Positions 8,467 through 16,648 of a stretch of 64,000 nucleotides of DNA are shown here, one piece after another. The DNA is taken from positions 507,420 to 571,419 of the forward strand of contig NZ_LIVX01000002.1 in assembly GCF_001905665.1 (NCBI RefSeq). Reading direction: 5' to 3'. Within the stretch, counting starts at the first letter, position 1; every line of letters begins with the position of its first letter. The stretch is from Streptomyces sp. CB02261 (lineage in GTDB: Bacteria; Actinomycetota; Actinomycetes; Streptomycetales; Streptomycetaceae). The notes under the pieces were generated by a model that was not told where the DNA came from, did no database searches, and saw nothing but the letters and a program-made list of their open reading frames with translations. A program made the position numbers and the translations under genes.

Positions 8467-10119
8467 GTGACCCAGGACGACCTCCTCACCCGGGCCCAGG
8501 CATGGCTCGCCGAGGACCCCGACAGCGAGACCCGCGACGAGCTCGCGCGGCTCATCGACGGCGGCGCGAGCGCCGAACTCGCCGCCCGCTTCGCCGGCAC
8601 CCTCCAGTTCGGCACCGCCGGGCTCCGCGGAGAGCTGGGCGCCGGGCCCATGCGGATGAACCGCTCGGTCGTCATCCGCGCGGCCGCCGGCCTCGCCGCG
8701 TACCTCAAGGCGAAGGGCGAGGAGGGCGGGCTCGTCGTCATCGGCTACGACGCCCGCTACAAGTCCGCCGACTTCGCCCGCGACACCGCCGCCGTGATGA
8801 CCGGCGCCGGGCTGCGCGCCGCGCTGCTCCCCCGGCCGCTGCCGACGCCCGTCCTCGCGTACGCCATAAGGCACCTGGGCGCCGTCGCCGGCGTCGAGGT
8901 GACCGCCAGCCACAACCCGCCCCGCGACAACGGCTACAAGGTCTACCTGGGCGACGGCTCGCAGATCGTGCCGCCCGCCGACGCGGAGATCGCCGCCGAG
9001 ATCGCCGCGGTCCGCTCACTGCACGACGTGCCGCGACCGGAGAGCGGCTGGGAGACCCTCGGCGACGAGGTCCTGGACGCCTACCTGGAGCGTACGGACG
9101 CCGTCCTGACCCCCGGGTCCCCCCGCACCGCCCGGACCGTCTACACGGCCATGCACGGCGTCGGCAAGGACGTCCTGACGGCCGCGTTCGGCCGCGCCGG
9201 CTTCCCGCCGCCCGCGCTCGTCGCCGCGCAGGCCGAGCCGGACCCGGCCTTCCCGACGGTCGCCTTCCCGAACCCGGAGGAGCCCGGGGCCATGGACCTG
9301 GCCTTCGAGGCGGCCCGGGCGGTGGAACCCGACCTGGTGATCGCCAACGACCCGGACGCCGACCGCTGCGCGGTGGCCGTGCCGGACCCGGCGGTCGCCG
9401 GCGGCTGGCGGATGCTCCGCGGCGACGAGGTCGGCGCGCTGCTCGCGGCGCACCTCGTCCACAAGGGCGCCACGGGCGTCTTCGCCGAGTCCATCGTGTC
9501 GTCCTCGCTGCTCGGCCGGATCGCCGAGGCCGCGGGCGTCGGCTACGAGGAGACCCTGACGGGCTTCAAGTGGATCGCCCGCGTCGACGGCCTGCGCTAC
9601 GGCTACGAGGAGGCGCTCGGCTACTGCGTCGACCCGGAGGGCGTCCGCGACAAGGACGGCATCACGGCGGCGCTGCTCGTCACCGAGCTGGCGTCGGTGC
9701 TCAAGGAGCAGGGCCGGGGCCTGACCGACCTGCTCGACGACCTGGCGGTGGAGCACGGTCTGCACGCCACCGACCAGCTGTCGGTGCGGGTCGAGGACCT
9801 GAGCGTCATCGCGAACGCCATGGCGGCGCTGCGCGAGCGGCCGCCGGTCTCGCTGGCCGGCCTGACGGTCGTCTCGGCGGAGGACCTGACGAAGGGCACG
9901 GAGTCGCTGCCCCCGACGGACGGGCTGCGCTACCACCTGGAGGGCGCGTACAAGGCCCGGGTGATCGTCCGCCCGAGCGGCACGGAGCCCAAGCTCAAGT
10001 GCTACCTGGAGGTCGTGGTGCCGGTGGCCTCGTCGGACGACCTCGCCCCGGCCCGCGCCAAGGCCGCGGAGCTGCTCGTCGCGATCAAGCAGGACCTGTC
10101 GGCGGCGGCCGGTCTCTGA
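8467..10119 (+). CDS. Phosphohexomutase (phosphoglucomutase/phosphomannomutase family)
   Basis: 550 residues of the alpha-D-phosphohexomutase superfamily. Domain 1 has the phosphoserine loop VEVTASHNPPRDNGYK (Ser about 148), domain 2 the metal loop NDPDADR (about 294-300), domain 3 the sugar loop with GYEEALGY, and domain 4 the phosphate loop RPSGTEPKLK. The length fits the PgcA/PGM2-type enzymes, some of which act as phosphopentomutases. That is attractive here because nucleoside phosphorylases release (deoxy)ribose-1-phosphate and DeoC needs the 5-phosphate. No operator copy is seen upstream. It begins with GTG at 8467 after CCCGAAAGG. Confidence 0.85.
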   Translation: MTQDDLLTRAQAWLAEDPDSETRDELARLIDGGASAELAARFAGTLQFGTAGLRGELGAGPMRMNRSVVIRAAAGLAAYLKAKGEEGGLVVIGYDARYKSADFARDTAAVMTGAGLRAALLPRPLPTPVLAYAIRHLGAVAGVEVTASHNPPRDNGYKVYLGDGSQIVPPADAEIAAEIAAVRSLHDVPRPESGWETLGDEVLDAYLERTDAVLTPGSPRTARTVYTAMHGVGKDVLTAAFGRAGFPPPALVAAQAEPDPAFPTVAFPNPEEPGAMDLAFEAARAVEPDLVIANDPDADRCAVAVPDPAVAGGWRMLRGDEVGALLAAHLVHKGATGVFAESIVSSSLLGRIAEAAGVGYEETLTGFKWIARVDGLRYGYEEALGYCVDPEGVRDKDGITAALLVTELASVLKEQGRGLTDLLDDLAVEHGLHATDQLSVRVEDLSVIANAMAALRERPPVSLAGLTVVSAEDLTKGTESLPPTDGLRYHLEGAYKARVIVRPSGTEPKLKCYLEVVVPVASSDDLAPARAKAAELLVAIKQDLSAAAGL

Positions 10120-10129
10120 CCACCGCACC

Positions 10130-10176
10130 GCACCGAGGGCCGGCCCGGACATGATCTCCGGGCCGGCCCTCGGTGC
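10130..10176. terminator. Perfect 20-bp bidirectional terminator
   Basis: A flawless 20-bp stem (10130-10149 with 10157-10176) with a 7-nt loop lies between two converging genes. It should stop both the phosphohexomutase and the PH-domain transcripts. Confidence 0.9.
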
Positions 10177-10189
10177 TGCCTCGGCGGGA

Positions 10190-10876
10190 TCAGCCCGTCG
10201 CCATCAGGATCACCAGGAGCAGCAGCCCGGCCGCGGCGGGCCCGATGATCTCGTACGCCCAGCGCACCCGCGCCTCGCCCTGCGCCCCGGGCGTCCCGGA
10301 GCGGTGCTCGGCGAGTTCGCGCAGGTCCGCGACGGTCTGGTCGGCGGGCGCCGTGCGCGAGGCGCTGTCGCGTACGTCGGCGTTGACCGAGGTACGGCCG
10401 TGCGGGTCGTCCTGCGAGGCGCGGGCGGCGCGGCGGGCCGCCCTCTTGCGCTGGCGCAGCGAGACGGGGATGGCCCACAGCTGGTACTTGACGCCGTCCC
10501 GGGTGAGGACCTCGCTGGAGTAGCCGGCGCGGACGTCGGCGACGGTCCCCCAGGGCAGCGTGATCGACCGGAACGGGTTGCGGATCTTGAGCCGGTCGTC
10601 GTCGGCCCACACGGCGGGGCGGATGGTGAAGGCGACGATCAGCGGCACGGCCAGGACGAGACCCGCGAGCGCGAGCCACGGCGAGCGGCCCTCGCCGCGC
10701 AGCAGCACGTCACCGGCGAACACGCACGCGAGGAGCAGCAGGAACACCCCGCTGGCGATCCCCAGCGGCGACCGGAAGACACGGTCGGGGGACGGCTGCT
10801 TCGCGGACGGCTGCTCGGGGGTCGACTCGCGGCTCGGCTCGTGGCTGGGCTCGGGGGTCGGCTCGGGGGTCGTCAT
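10190..10876 (-). CDS. Membrane protein with bacterial PH-like domain
   Basis: 228 residues. A Pro/Glu/Ser-rich cytoplasmic N-terminus (1-33) is followed by two membrane helices (about 36-54 and 66-86), a PH-like beta domain containing DDDRLKIRNPFRSITLPWGTVADV, a basic segment and a last helix near the C-terminus. Bacterial PH domains of this type are scaffolds with no known reaction. It converges on the phosphohexomutase gene. Function unknown. Confidence 0.7.
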   Translation of the reverse strand: MTTPEPTPEPSHEPSRESTPEQPSAKQPSPDRVFRSPLGIASGVFLLLLACVFAGDVLLRGEGRSPWLALAGLVLAVPLIVAFTIRPAVWADDDRLKIRNPFRSITLPWGTVADVRAGYSSEVLTRDGVKYQLWAIPVSLRQRKRAARRAARASQDDPHGRTSVNADVRDSASRTAPADQTVADLRELAEHRSGTPGAQGEARVRWAYEIIGPAAAGLLLLVILMATG

Positions 10877-10909
10877 GCCGCCGATTCTGCCTCATGGCCC
10901 GATGCGGGC

Positions 10910-11554
10910 TCAGGCGGCCCGCGTGGCCACGAGATCCGCGTACAGAATGATGTTGTCGGGCCGGTGGCCGGCCACCAGATCGCCGCCGCAGGTGACGAGG
11001 CGCAGCTCGGGGCGGGTGGTGTCGCCGTACACCTTGGCCGTCGGGAAGGCGTCCTTGGCGACCTGCTCCAGCTCCCGGACACGGAACTCGGCGGTCGTGC
11101 CGTCGGCGCGGGTCACGGTGATCCCGTCACCGATCCGGACCTTGGAGACGTCCTTGAGGACGGCGGGGCCGCGCGCGGTGTCGAAGTGCCCGATGAGCAC
11201 GGCGGGGCCGGTCTCGCCTGGCGTGACGCCCTTCTCGTACCAGCCGATCCGGTCGGCGTCGGCGACCGAGGGCACCTCGACGGCGCCGTCGGCGGTGAGC
11301 CCGAGCCCCAGGACGCCGCCGACGTCCACGCCCGCGGCGGGCACCTGGACCCGGAGGGGCAGGGACCGGGCCAGCGGCCGGACGGCGGCGGCGGGCGGCG
11401 GAGCGGCGGCCTCGGTGACGCGGGCGGTCGGGGTGACGGGGGCGGGCGCGGGCCCGGCCGAGCAGCCGGTGAGCGCGGCGAGGACGAGCACGCCGGCGAG
11501 AAGAACGGGGGCGGTGAGGCCGGGGATACGCGGGCGGGTACGGCGACGGTTCAC
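10910..11554 (-). CDS. Class F sortase with a lipobox
   Basis: 214 residues. The catalytic cysteine is in the RLVTCGGD strand (about Cys189), the histidine in VLIGHFDTARGP (about 123), and the distal PDNIILYADLV segment carries the family's final strand. The N-terminus is unusual because LAALTGCSAG forms a lipobox with Cys31, suggesting lipid anchoring, where a non-cleaved helix is more common. Sortases transfer surface proteins to peptidoglycan or link pilins. The neighbour on the same strand is a secreted two-domain protein with a C-terminal membrane segment and basic tail, its most obvious partner. The start is ATG at 11554. Confidence 0.85.
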   Translation of the reverse strand: MNRRRTRPRIPGLTAPVLLAGVLVLAALTGCSAGPAPAPVTPTARVTEAAAPPPAAAVRPLARSLPLRVQVPAAGVDVGGVLGLGLTADGAVEVPSVADADRIGWYEKGVTPGETGPAVLIGHFDTARGPAVLKDVSKVRIGDGITVTRADGTTAEFRVRELEQVAKDAFPTAKVYGDTTRPELRLVTCGGDLVAGHRPDNIILYADLVATRAA

Positions 11555-11694
11555 GGTCGGGCTCCGGACGGCACGGGGTGCGGCCGGCCGCCGCGTGGGG
11601 CGCGGCGGCCGGCCTGGGGTGGACGCTCCTGCTCGGGTCAGGGTCAGGGAGCGGGTGGTACGTGGCCCCGGCGCGATCCCGGCCCGACGCCGGG

Positions 11695-11797
11695 GGTCCG
11701 GGCCGGGATCGCGCGGGAAGGCGGCGGGTGCGTGGCCCCGAGCGGCCCGGCCGGACGTCGGAGGTCCGGGCCGGAATCGCGCGGGCAGGCGGCGGGT
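11695..11797. repeat. Two 35-bp imperfect direct repeats
   Basis: Copies at 11695-11729 and 11763-11797 differ at two positions and have a 68-bp period. They fill most of the 279-bp gap between the surface protein and sortase genes. No ORF or clear promoter is visible in the gap. Confidence 0.55.
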
Positions 11798-11833
11798 ACG
11801 GGAGCCCCGGTGCGGCCCGGGGCCCGGTAGGAG

Positions 11834-13045
11834 TCAGGCGCGGGCGGCGGCCCGGCGGCGGAGGACGACGAAGCCGAGGCCCGCGGCGGCGAGCGAGGCG
11901 GCGCCGGCGCCCGCGGCGACCAGGGCGGTGGAGTCGCTCCGGGTGCCGAGCTCGGCACCGGCGGCGACGCCTCCCTTGGGGATGACGGAGGTCTGCCCGG
12001 CGTGCTGGGTGCCGGTGCCCGTGCCGGCGCTCGCGGACGGGTCGGGGGCGGAGGACGAGTCACCCGCGTCGCAGGCGGGTGCCTTCGGGAAGGAGGTCCA
12101 GCGGAAGGGCACGTCCACCCCGTGCTGGGTGCGCTCGCCGAGGACCGGGGTGGGGGTGCCGAGGCGCTCGAGGACGAGGCCGTGCTTCAGGTCGGCGGGG
12201 TGCGCCCGGTCCACGGTGGCGAGGACGGTGCCCCTGTCGTCCTTGAGGACGGCCTTCGGGCCCTTCCTCGTGTCGTTGATCAGCGTCACGGACAGGTCGG
12301 TGCCCTCGAACAGCAAGTCGATGACCTGCTCGACCCTGCAGTCACCCGTCGTGACGGGCGGCTGGGCCGGGGCATCGGGGTAGGTGTCGTGGCAGTCGGC
12401 GGGCAGCCGCGTGAAAGCGGTCCAGCGGAAGGGCGTGTCCACCCCGCCCTGGGTGCGCTGCCCGAACGCCGGGTTCCGGGTGTCGGCGCCCTTGATCTTG
12501 AGGCCGACGCGGCCCTCGAAGGGGTGGGCGCGGTCGGCGGTGCCGTGGACCTTGCCCTCGGCGTCCCGGAGGACGGCCTTCGGGCCCTTCTCCAGGTCGT
12601 TGGTGAGCGTCACCGTCCAGCCCTGGCCGAACACGGAGGGGATGACCCACTCGGTGGTGCAGTCCCCGAGCATCACCGGCAGGCCGGCCTTGGGACCCTG
12701 GGAAGCGGGCTCGGTGACCGGCTCCCCGGCGGGCTTCGCGGCCGCCTCGGTGGTGGGCTTCGCGGCCGGCGCCGTGGACGGCGTCGCGGCGGACGGCTTC
12801 GCGGCGGCCGGCGTCGCGGCGGCCGGCTGAGCAACCGTTTCCGCAGACGGCTTGTCGGACAGATTGTCGGACGGCTTGGCGGACGCCGTCGCAGACGGCT
12901 TCACAGACGGCTTCGCATCGGCCGCGGCCGGCTGGACGGCCACCGGACCGTCGGCGGCGAACGCGGCTCCGGCGGCGAGGGCCGGGGTCATCGCGACGCC
13001 GGTGACGAGGGCGACGGCGATGGCGGTGCGAAGGGCGGTGCGCAT
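11834..13045 (-). CDS. Secreted cell-surface protein with duplicated domain
   Basis: 403 residues: signal peptide (1-31, ending AGAAFAADG), a Pro/Ala/Lys/Ser-rich stalk (about 40-120), two related domains of about 92 residues at 127-218 and 234-325, a Ser/Gly linker, then a hydrophobic helix (about 371-395) and RRR tail. Each domain starts with G-D-C, ends with a second Cys, and shares KGPKAVL, DRAHP, and VD-PFRWT. The two cysteines of each repeat probably form a disulfide. The C-terminus resembles a cell-wall sorting signal but lacks a clear LPXTG or LAXTG before the helix. A good ribosome binding site (CAGGAG) precedes the ATG. Function unknown; the adjacent sortase suggests surface display. 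Confidence 0.75.
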   Translation of the reverse strand: MRTALRTAIAVALVTGVAMTPALAAGAAFAADGPVAVQPAAADAKPSVKPSATASAKPSDNLSDKPSAETVAQPAAATPAAAKPSAATPSTAPAAKPTTEAAAKPAGEPVTEPASQGPKAGLPVMLGDCTTEWVIPSVFGQGWTVTLTNDLEKGPKAVLRDAEGKVHGTADRAHPFEGRVGLKIKGADTRNPAFGQRTQGGVDTPFRWTAFTRLPADCHDTYPDAPAQPPVTTGDCRVEQVIDLLFEGTDLSVTLINDTRKGPKAVLKDDRGTVLATVDRAHPADLKHGLVLERLGTPTPVLGERTQHGVDVPFRWTSFPKAPACDAGDSSSAPDPSASAGTGTGTQHAGQTSVIPKGGVAAGAELGTRSDSTALVAAGAGAASLAAAGLGFVVLRRRAAARA

Positions 13046-13179
13046 AACGACTCCTGTGATTCAGGCAGGTGGATGGTGAGTCGCATGCCGCTTTTTCTCG
13101 GTCCGACTGTGTCCGGTGAGGTCTGGCTGGCTGCAAGAAGAAACTTATGGATCACTCGTCCGGGACGGGTCCGCTCCAT

Positions 13180-13195
13180 GTCACGGGCATGTGAC
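13180..13195. promoter_or_regulatory. Possible AfsQ1-type box upstream of deoC
   Basis: GTCAC-N6-GTGAC fits the published AfsQ1 pattern GTnAC-n6-GTnAC. It lies about 94 bp upstream of the deoC start and 135 bp upstream of the divergent surface-protein gene. About one chance match is expected in a window this size. Confidence 0.3.
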
Positions 13196-13263
13196 GGGGC
13201 TCACCACGCCGTCCGCCCGCCTGTGACCTCGGGCTCTGCGAAGCCCGCCCCCTGTACAGGTCG

Positions 13264-13275
13264 CTACGCGCGTAG
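13264..13275. promoter_or_regulatory. Nucleoside-regulon operator in the deoC promoter
   Basis: A perfect CTACGCGCGTAG lies between a -35-like TGTACA (13253-13258) and a -10-like TATGCT (13277-13282), spaced by 18 bp. A bound repressor would block RNA polymerase directly. The predicted transcription start falls on or next to the GTG at 13289, implying a leaderless mRNA. Confidence 0.8.
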
Positions 13276-13288
13276 ATATGCTCGACTG

Positions 13289-14254
13289 GTGACCATGCCC
13301 ACCACTGCACCCGCAGCTCTCGCATTCGCCGACGTGACCACGTCCGACAGTGCGCTGCGCCGCTTCCTCCACGGGCTGCCCGGCGTCGACGCCGTCGGCC
13401 TGGAGGCGCGCGCCGCGTCCCTCGGCACCCGCTCGATCAAGACCACGGCCAAGGCGTACGCCATCGACCTGGCCATCTCCATGATCGACCTGACGACGCT
13501 CGAAGGCGCGGACACCCCGGGCAAGGTCCGGGCGCTCGCCGCCAAGGCCGTCCGTCCCGATCCGACCGACCGTACGACCCCGACGACCGCCGCCGTCTGC
13601 GTCTATCCCGACATGGTCGCCACCGCCAAGGCGGCCCTCGCGGGCTCCGGCGTCAAGGTCGCCTCGGTCGCCACCGCCTTCCCGGCCGGCCGCGCCGCGC
13701 TCCCCGTGAAGCTCGCCGACACGGCCGATGCCATCGCCGCGGGCGCCGACGAGATCGACATGGTCATCGACCGCGGCGCCTTCCTCTCCGGCCGCTACCT
13801 GGAGGTCTTCGAGCAGATCGCCGCGATCAAGGCGGAGTGCGGCGACCGCGCGCGCCTCAAGGTGATCTTCGAGACCGGCGAGCTGTCCACGTACGACAAC
13901 ATCCGCCGCGCCTCCTGGCTCGGCATGATGGCCGGCGCGGACTTCATCAAGACCTCGACCGGCAAGGTCGCGGTCAACGCCACCCCGGCCAACACCCTTC
14001 TGATGCTGGAGGCCGTGCGCGACTTCCGCGCCCAGACCGGCGTCCAGATCGGTGTGAAGCCCGCGGGCGGCATCCGCAACACCAAGGAAGCGATCAAGTT
14101 CCTGGTCCTCGTCAACGAGACCGTGGGCGAGGACTGGCTGGACAACCACTGGTTCCGTTTCGGCGCCTCCAGCCTGCTCAACGACCTGCTGATGCAGCGC
14201 CAGAAGCTGGCGACCGGCCGTTACTCCGGCCCCGATTACGTGACGGTGGACTGA
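13289..14254 (+). CDS. deoC: Deoxyribose-phosphate aldolase
   Basis: 321 residues from GTG 13289 (319 from ATG 13295). The enzyme cleaves 2-deoxyribose-5-phosphate to glyceraldehyde-3-phosphate and acetaldehyde. The TIM barrel shows AVCVYPDMVATAK on strand 2, GADEIDMVIDRGAF, KVIFETGEL, and GADFIKTSTGKVAVNAT with the Schiff-base lysine at about residue 221. The proton-relay lysine follows in GVKPAGGIR. It is longer than E. coli DeoC because of an N-terminal extension usual in actinobacteria. There is no ribosome binding site, in line with a leaderless start. Six bases separate it from an aldehyde dehydrogenase that could oxidise the acetaldehyde. Confidence 0.95.
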   Translation: MTMPTTAPAALAFADVTTSDSALRRFLHGLPGVDAVGLEARAASLGTRSIKTTAKAYAIDLAISMIDLTTLEGADTPGKVRALAAKAVRPDPTDRTTPTTAAVCVYPDMVATAKAALAGSGVKVASVATAFPAGRAALPVKLADTADAIAAGADEIDMVIDRGAFLSGRYLEVFEQIAAIKAECGDRARLKVIFETGELSTYDNIRRASWLGMMAGADFIKTSTGKVAVNATPANTLLMLEAVRDFRAQTGVQIGVKPAGGIRNTKEAIKFLVLVNETVGEDWLDNHWFRFGASSLLNDLLMQRQKLATGRYSGPDYVTVD

Positions 14255-14259
14255 TCAAC

Positions 14260-15696
14260 ATGGCATCTGCATTCGAGTACGCACCGGCGCCCGAGTCCCG
14301 CTCCGTCGTCGACATCGCCCCCTCCTACGGCCTGTTCATCGACGGCGAGTTCGTCGAGGCGGCCGACGGCAAGGTCTTCAAGACCGTCTCCCCCTCCACC
14401 GAGGAGGTCCTCGCCGAGGTCGCCCAGGCGGGCGCCGAGGACGTCGACCGCGCGGTGAAGGCGGCCCGCAGGGCGTTCGAGAAGTGGTCGGCGCTGCCCG
14501 GCTCCGAGCGCGCCAAGTACCTGTTCCGCATCGCCCGGATCATCCAGGAGCGCAGCCGCGAGCTGGCCGTCCTGGAGACCCTGGACAACGGCAAGCCGAT
14601 CAAGGAGACCCGCGACGCGGACCTCCCCCTGGTCGCCGCGCACTTCTTCTACTACGCGGGCTGGGCCGACAAGCTCGACCACGCCGGCTACGGCGCGAAC
14701 CCGCGCCCGCTGGGCGTGGCCGGCCAGGTCATCCCGTGGAACTTCCCGCTGCTCATGCTGGCGTGGAAGATCGCCCCGGCGCTCGCGACCGGCAACACGG
14801 TCGTGCTGAAGCCGGCCGAGACGACCCCGCTCTCCGCCCTGTTCTTCGCGGACATCTGCCGCCAGGCCGGGCTGCCGAAGGGTGTCGTCAACATCCTTCC
14901 CGGTTACGGGGACACGGGCGCCGCGCTCGTCGAGCACCCGGACGTGAACAAGGTCGCCTTCACCGGCTCGACCGCGGTCGGCAAGTCGATCGCCCGCTCC
15001 GTCGCCGGCACGCACAAGAAGGTGACCCTGGAGCTGGGCGGCAAGGGCGCGAACATCGTCTTCGACGACGCGCCCATCGACCAGGCCGTCGAGGGCATCG
15101 TCACCGGCATCTTCTTCAACCAGGGCCAGGTCTGCTGCGCGGGCTCCCGCCTGCTGGTCCAGGAGTCGATCCAGGAGGAGCTCCTGGACAGCCTGAAGCG
15201 CCGTCTGTCGACCCTCCGTCTCGGCGACCCGCTCGACAAGAACACCGACATCGGTGCCATCAACTCGTCCGAGCAGCTGGCCCGTATCACCACGCTGGTG
15301 GAGCAGGGCGAGGCGGAGGGCGCGGAGCGCTGGAGCGCCGAGTGCGAGATCCCGGCGGCCGGTTACTGGTTCGCCCCGACGCTCTTCACGAACGTCACCC
15401 AGGCGCACACGGTCGCCCGCGACGAGATCTTCGGCCCGGTCCTGTCGGTGCTGACCTTCCGTACGCCCGACGAGGCCGTCGCCAAGGCCAACAACAGCCA
15501 GTACGGCCTGTCGGCCGGCATCTGGACGGAGAAGGGCTCCCGCATCCTCGCGGTCGCCAACAAGCTCCGCGCGGGTGTCGTCTGGGCCAACACGTTCAAC
15601 AAGTTCGACCCGACCTCGCCCTTCGGCGGCTACAAGGAGTCGGGCTTCGGCCGCGAGGGCGGCCGTCACGGTCTGGAGGCCTACCTCGATGTCTGA
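14260..15696 (+). CDS. Aldehyde dehydrogenase, probably acetaldehyde-oxidising
   Basis: 478 residues of the NAD(P)-dependent aldehyde dehydrogenase superfamily with all catalytic residues: VIPWNFPLL (Asn161), FTGSTAVGK coenzyme turn, TLELGGKGANIVF (Glu258) and FFNQGQVCCAGSR (Cys292), and the C-terminal PFGGYKESGFGREGG. The gene starts 6 bp after the deoC stop codon and overlaps the next gene by 8 bp, so the three form one operon. The most economical role is oxidation of the toxic acetaldehyde released by DeoC to acetate. Substrate is inferred from context, not from the sequence. Confidence 0.92.
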   Translation: MASAFEYAPAPESRSVVDIAPSYGLFIDGEFVEAADGKVFKTVSPSTEEVLAEVAQAGAEDVDRAVKAARRAFEKWSALPGSERAKYLFRIARIIQERSRELAVLETLDNGKPIKETRDADLPLVAAHFFYYAGWADKLDHAGYGANPRPLGVAGQVIPWNFPLLMLAWKIAPALATGNTVVLKPAETTPLSALFFADICRQAGLPKGVVNILPGYGDTGAALVEHPDVNKVAFTGSTAVGKSIARSVAGTHKKVTLELGGKGANIVFDDAPIDQAVEGIVTGIFFNQGQVCCAGSRLLVQESIQEELLDSLKRRLSTLRLGDPLDKNTDIGAINSSEQLARITTLVEQGEAEGAERWSAECEIPAAGYWFAPTLFTNVTQAHTVARDEIFGPVLSVLTFRTPDEAVAKANNSQYGLSAGIWTEKGSRILAVANKLRAGVVWANTFNKFDPTSPFGGYKESGFGREGGRHGLEAYLDV

Positions 15697-16585
15697 GAAG
15701 TCCGAGCAGCGTCTGAGCGTCTTCAAGACCTACAAGCTGTACGTCGGGGGCAAGTTCCCCCGCTCCGAGAGCGGCCGGGTGTACGAGGTGACGGACTCCA
15801 AGGGCAAGTGGCTGGCGAACGCGCCCCTCTCCTCCCGCAAGGACGCCCGTGACGCGGTCGTCGCCGCGCGCAAGGCCTTCGGCGGCTGGGCGGGCGCCAC
15901 CGCGTACAACCGCGGCCAGATCCTCTACCGCGTCGCCGAGATGCTGGAGGGCCGCAAGGGCCAGTTCGTGCACGAGGTGGCCGACGCGGAGGGCCTGTCC
16001 AAGTCGAAGGCCGCCGTGGTCGTCGAGGCGGCCATCGACCGCTGGGTCTGGTACGCGGGCTGGACGGACAAGATCGCCCAGATCGTGGGCGGCGCCAACC
16101 CGGTCGCGGGCCCGTACTTCAACCTCTCCACGCCCGAACCGACCGGTGTCGTCACGGTCGTGGCCCCGCAGGACTCGTCCTTCCTGGGCCTGGTGTCGGT
16201 GATCGCCCCGGTGATCGCGACGGGCAACACGGCCGTCGTGATCGCGAGCGAGAGGTCGCCGCTGCCCGCGCTCTCCCTGGGCGAGGTGCTCGCCACCTCC
16301 GACCTGCCGGGCGGCGTGGTGAACATCCTCTCCGGCAAGGCCGCGGAGATGGGCCCGCACCTGGCGGCCCACCAGGACGTCAACGGCATCGACCTCACGG
16401 GCACGGACGCCGAGCTGGCCCGTGACCTGGAGATCGCGGCCGCGGACAACCTGAAGCGCGTCCTGCGCCCGCGCGCCGAGGACTTCGGGGAGCCCCCGAC
16501 CACGGACCGCATGACCGCCTTCATGGAGACGAAGACGGTCTGGCACCCGACGGGCTCGCTCGGCGCGAGCGGCTCCTCGTACTAG
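15689..16585 (+). CDS. Half-length aldehyde dehydrogenase homologue, likely inactive
   Basis: 298 residues matching only the N-terminal coenzyme-binding part of aldehyde dehydrogenases. The PWN active-site motif is replaced by APQDSSFLG, the E-L-G-G loop is missing, and the chain ends before the catalytic cysteine. Its C-terminus ends with ALDH-unlike, Gly/Ser-rich residues (PTGSLGASGSSY). It overlaps the stop of the complete ALDH, so translation is coupled. Codon use and an intact frame argue against a decaying pseudogene. A structural or regulatory partner for the full-length enzyme is likely. Confidence 0.85.
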   Translation: MSEKSEQRLSVFKTYKLYVGGKFPRSESGRVYEVTDSKGKWLANAPLSSRKDARDAVVAARKAFGGWAGATAYNRGQILYRVAEMLEGRKGQFVHEVADAEGLSKSKAAVVVEAAIDRWVWYAGWTDKIAQIVGGANPVAGPYFNLSTPEPTGVVTVVAPQDSSFLGLVSVIAPVIATGNTAVVIASERSPLPALSLGEVLATSDLPGGVVNILSGKAAEMGPHLAAHQDVNGIDLTGTDAELARDLEIAAADNLKRVLRPRAEDFGEPPTTDRMTAFMETKTVWHPTGSLGASGSSY

Positions 16586-16613
16586 TCGGGTCCACAGGCT
16601 CGCCAGTTCGTCC

Positions 16614-16645
16614 GACAGGCCCCCGGGTGATCCCGGGGGCCTGTC
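16614..16645. terminator. Perfect 14-bp bidirectional terminator
   Basis: GACAGGCCCCCGGG (16614-16627) pairs fully with 16632-16645 around a TGAT loop. It lies between the end of the deoC operon and the converging TetR gene. Confidence 0.88.
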
Positions 16646-16648
16646 GCG

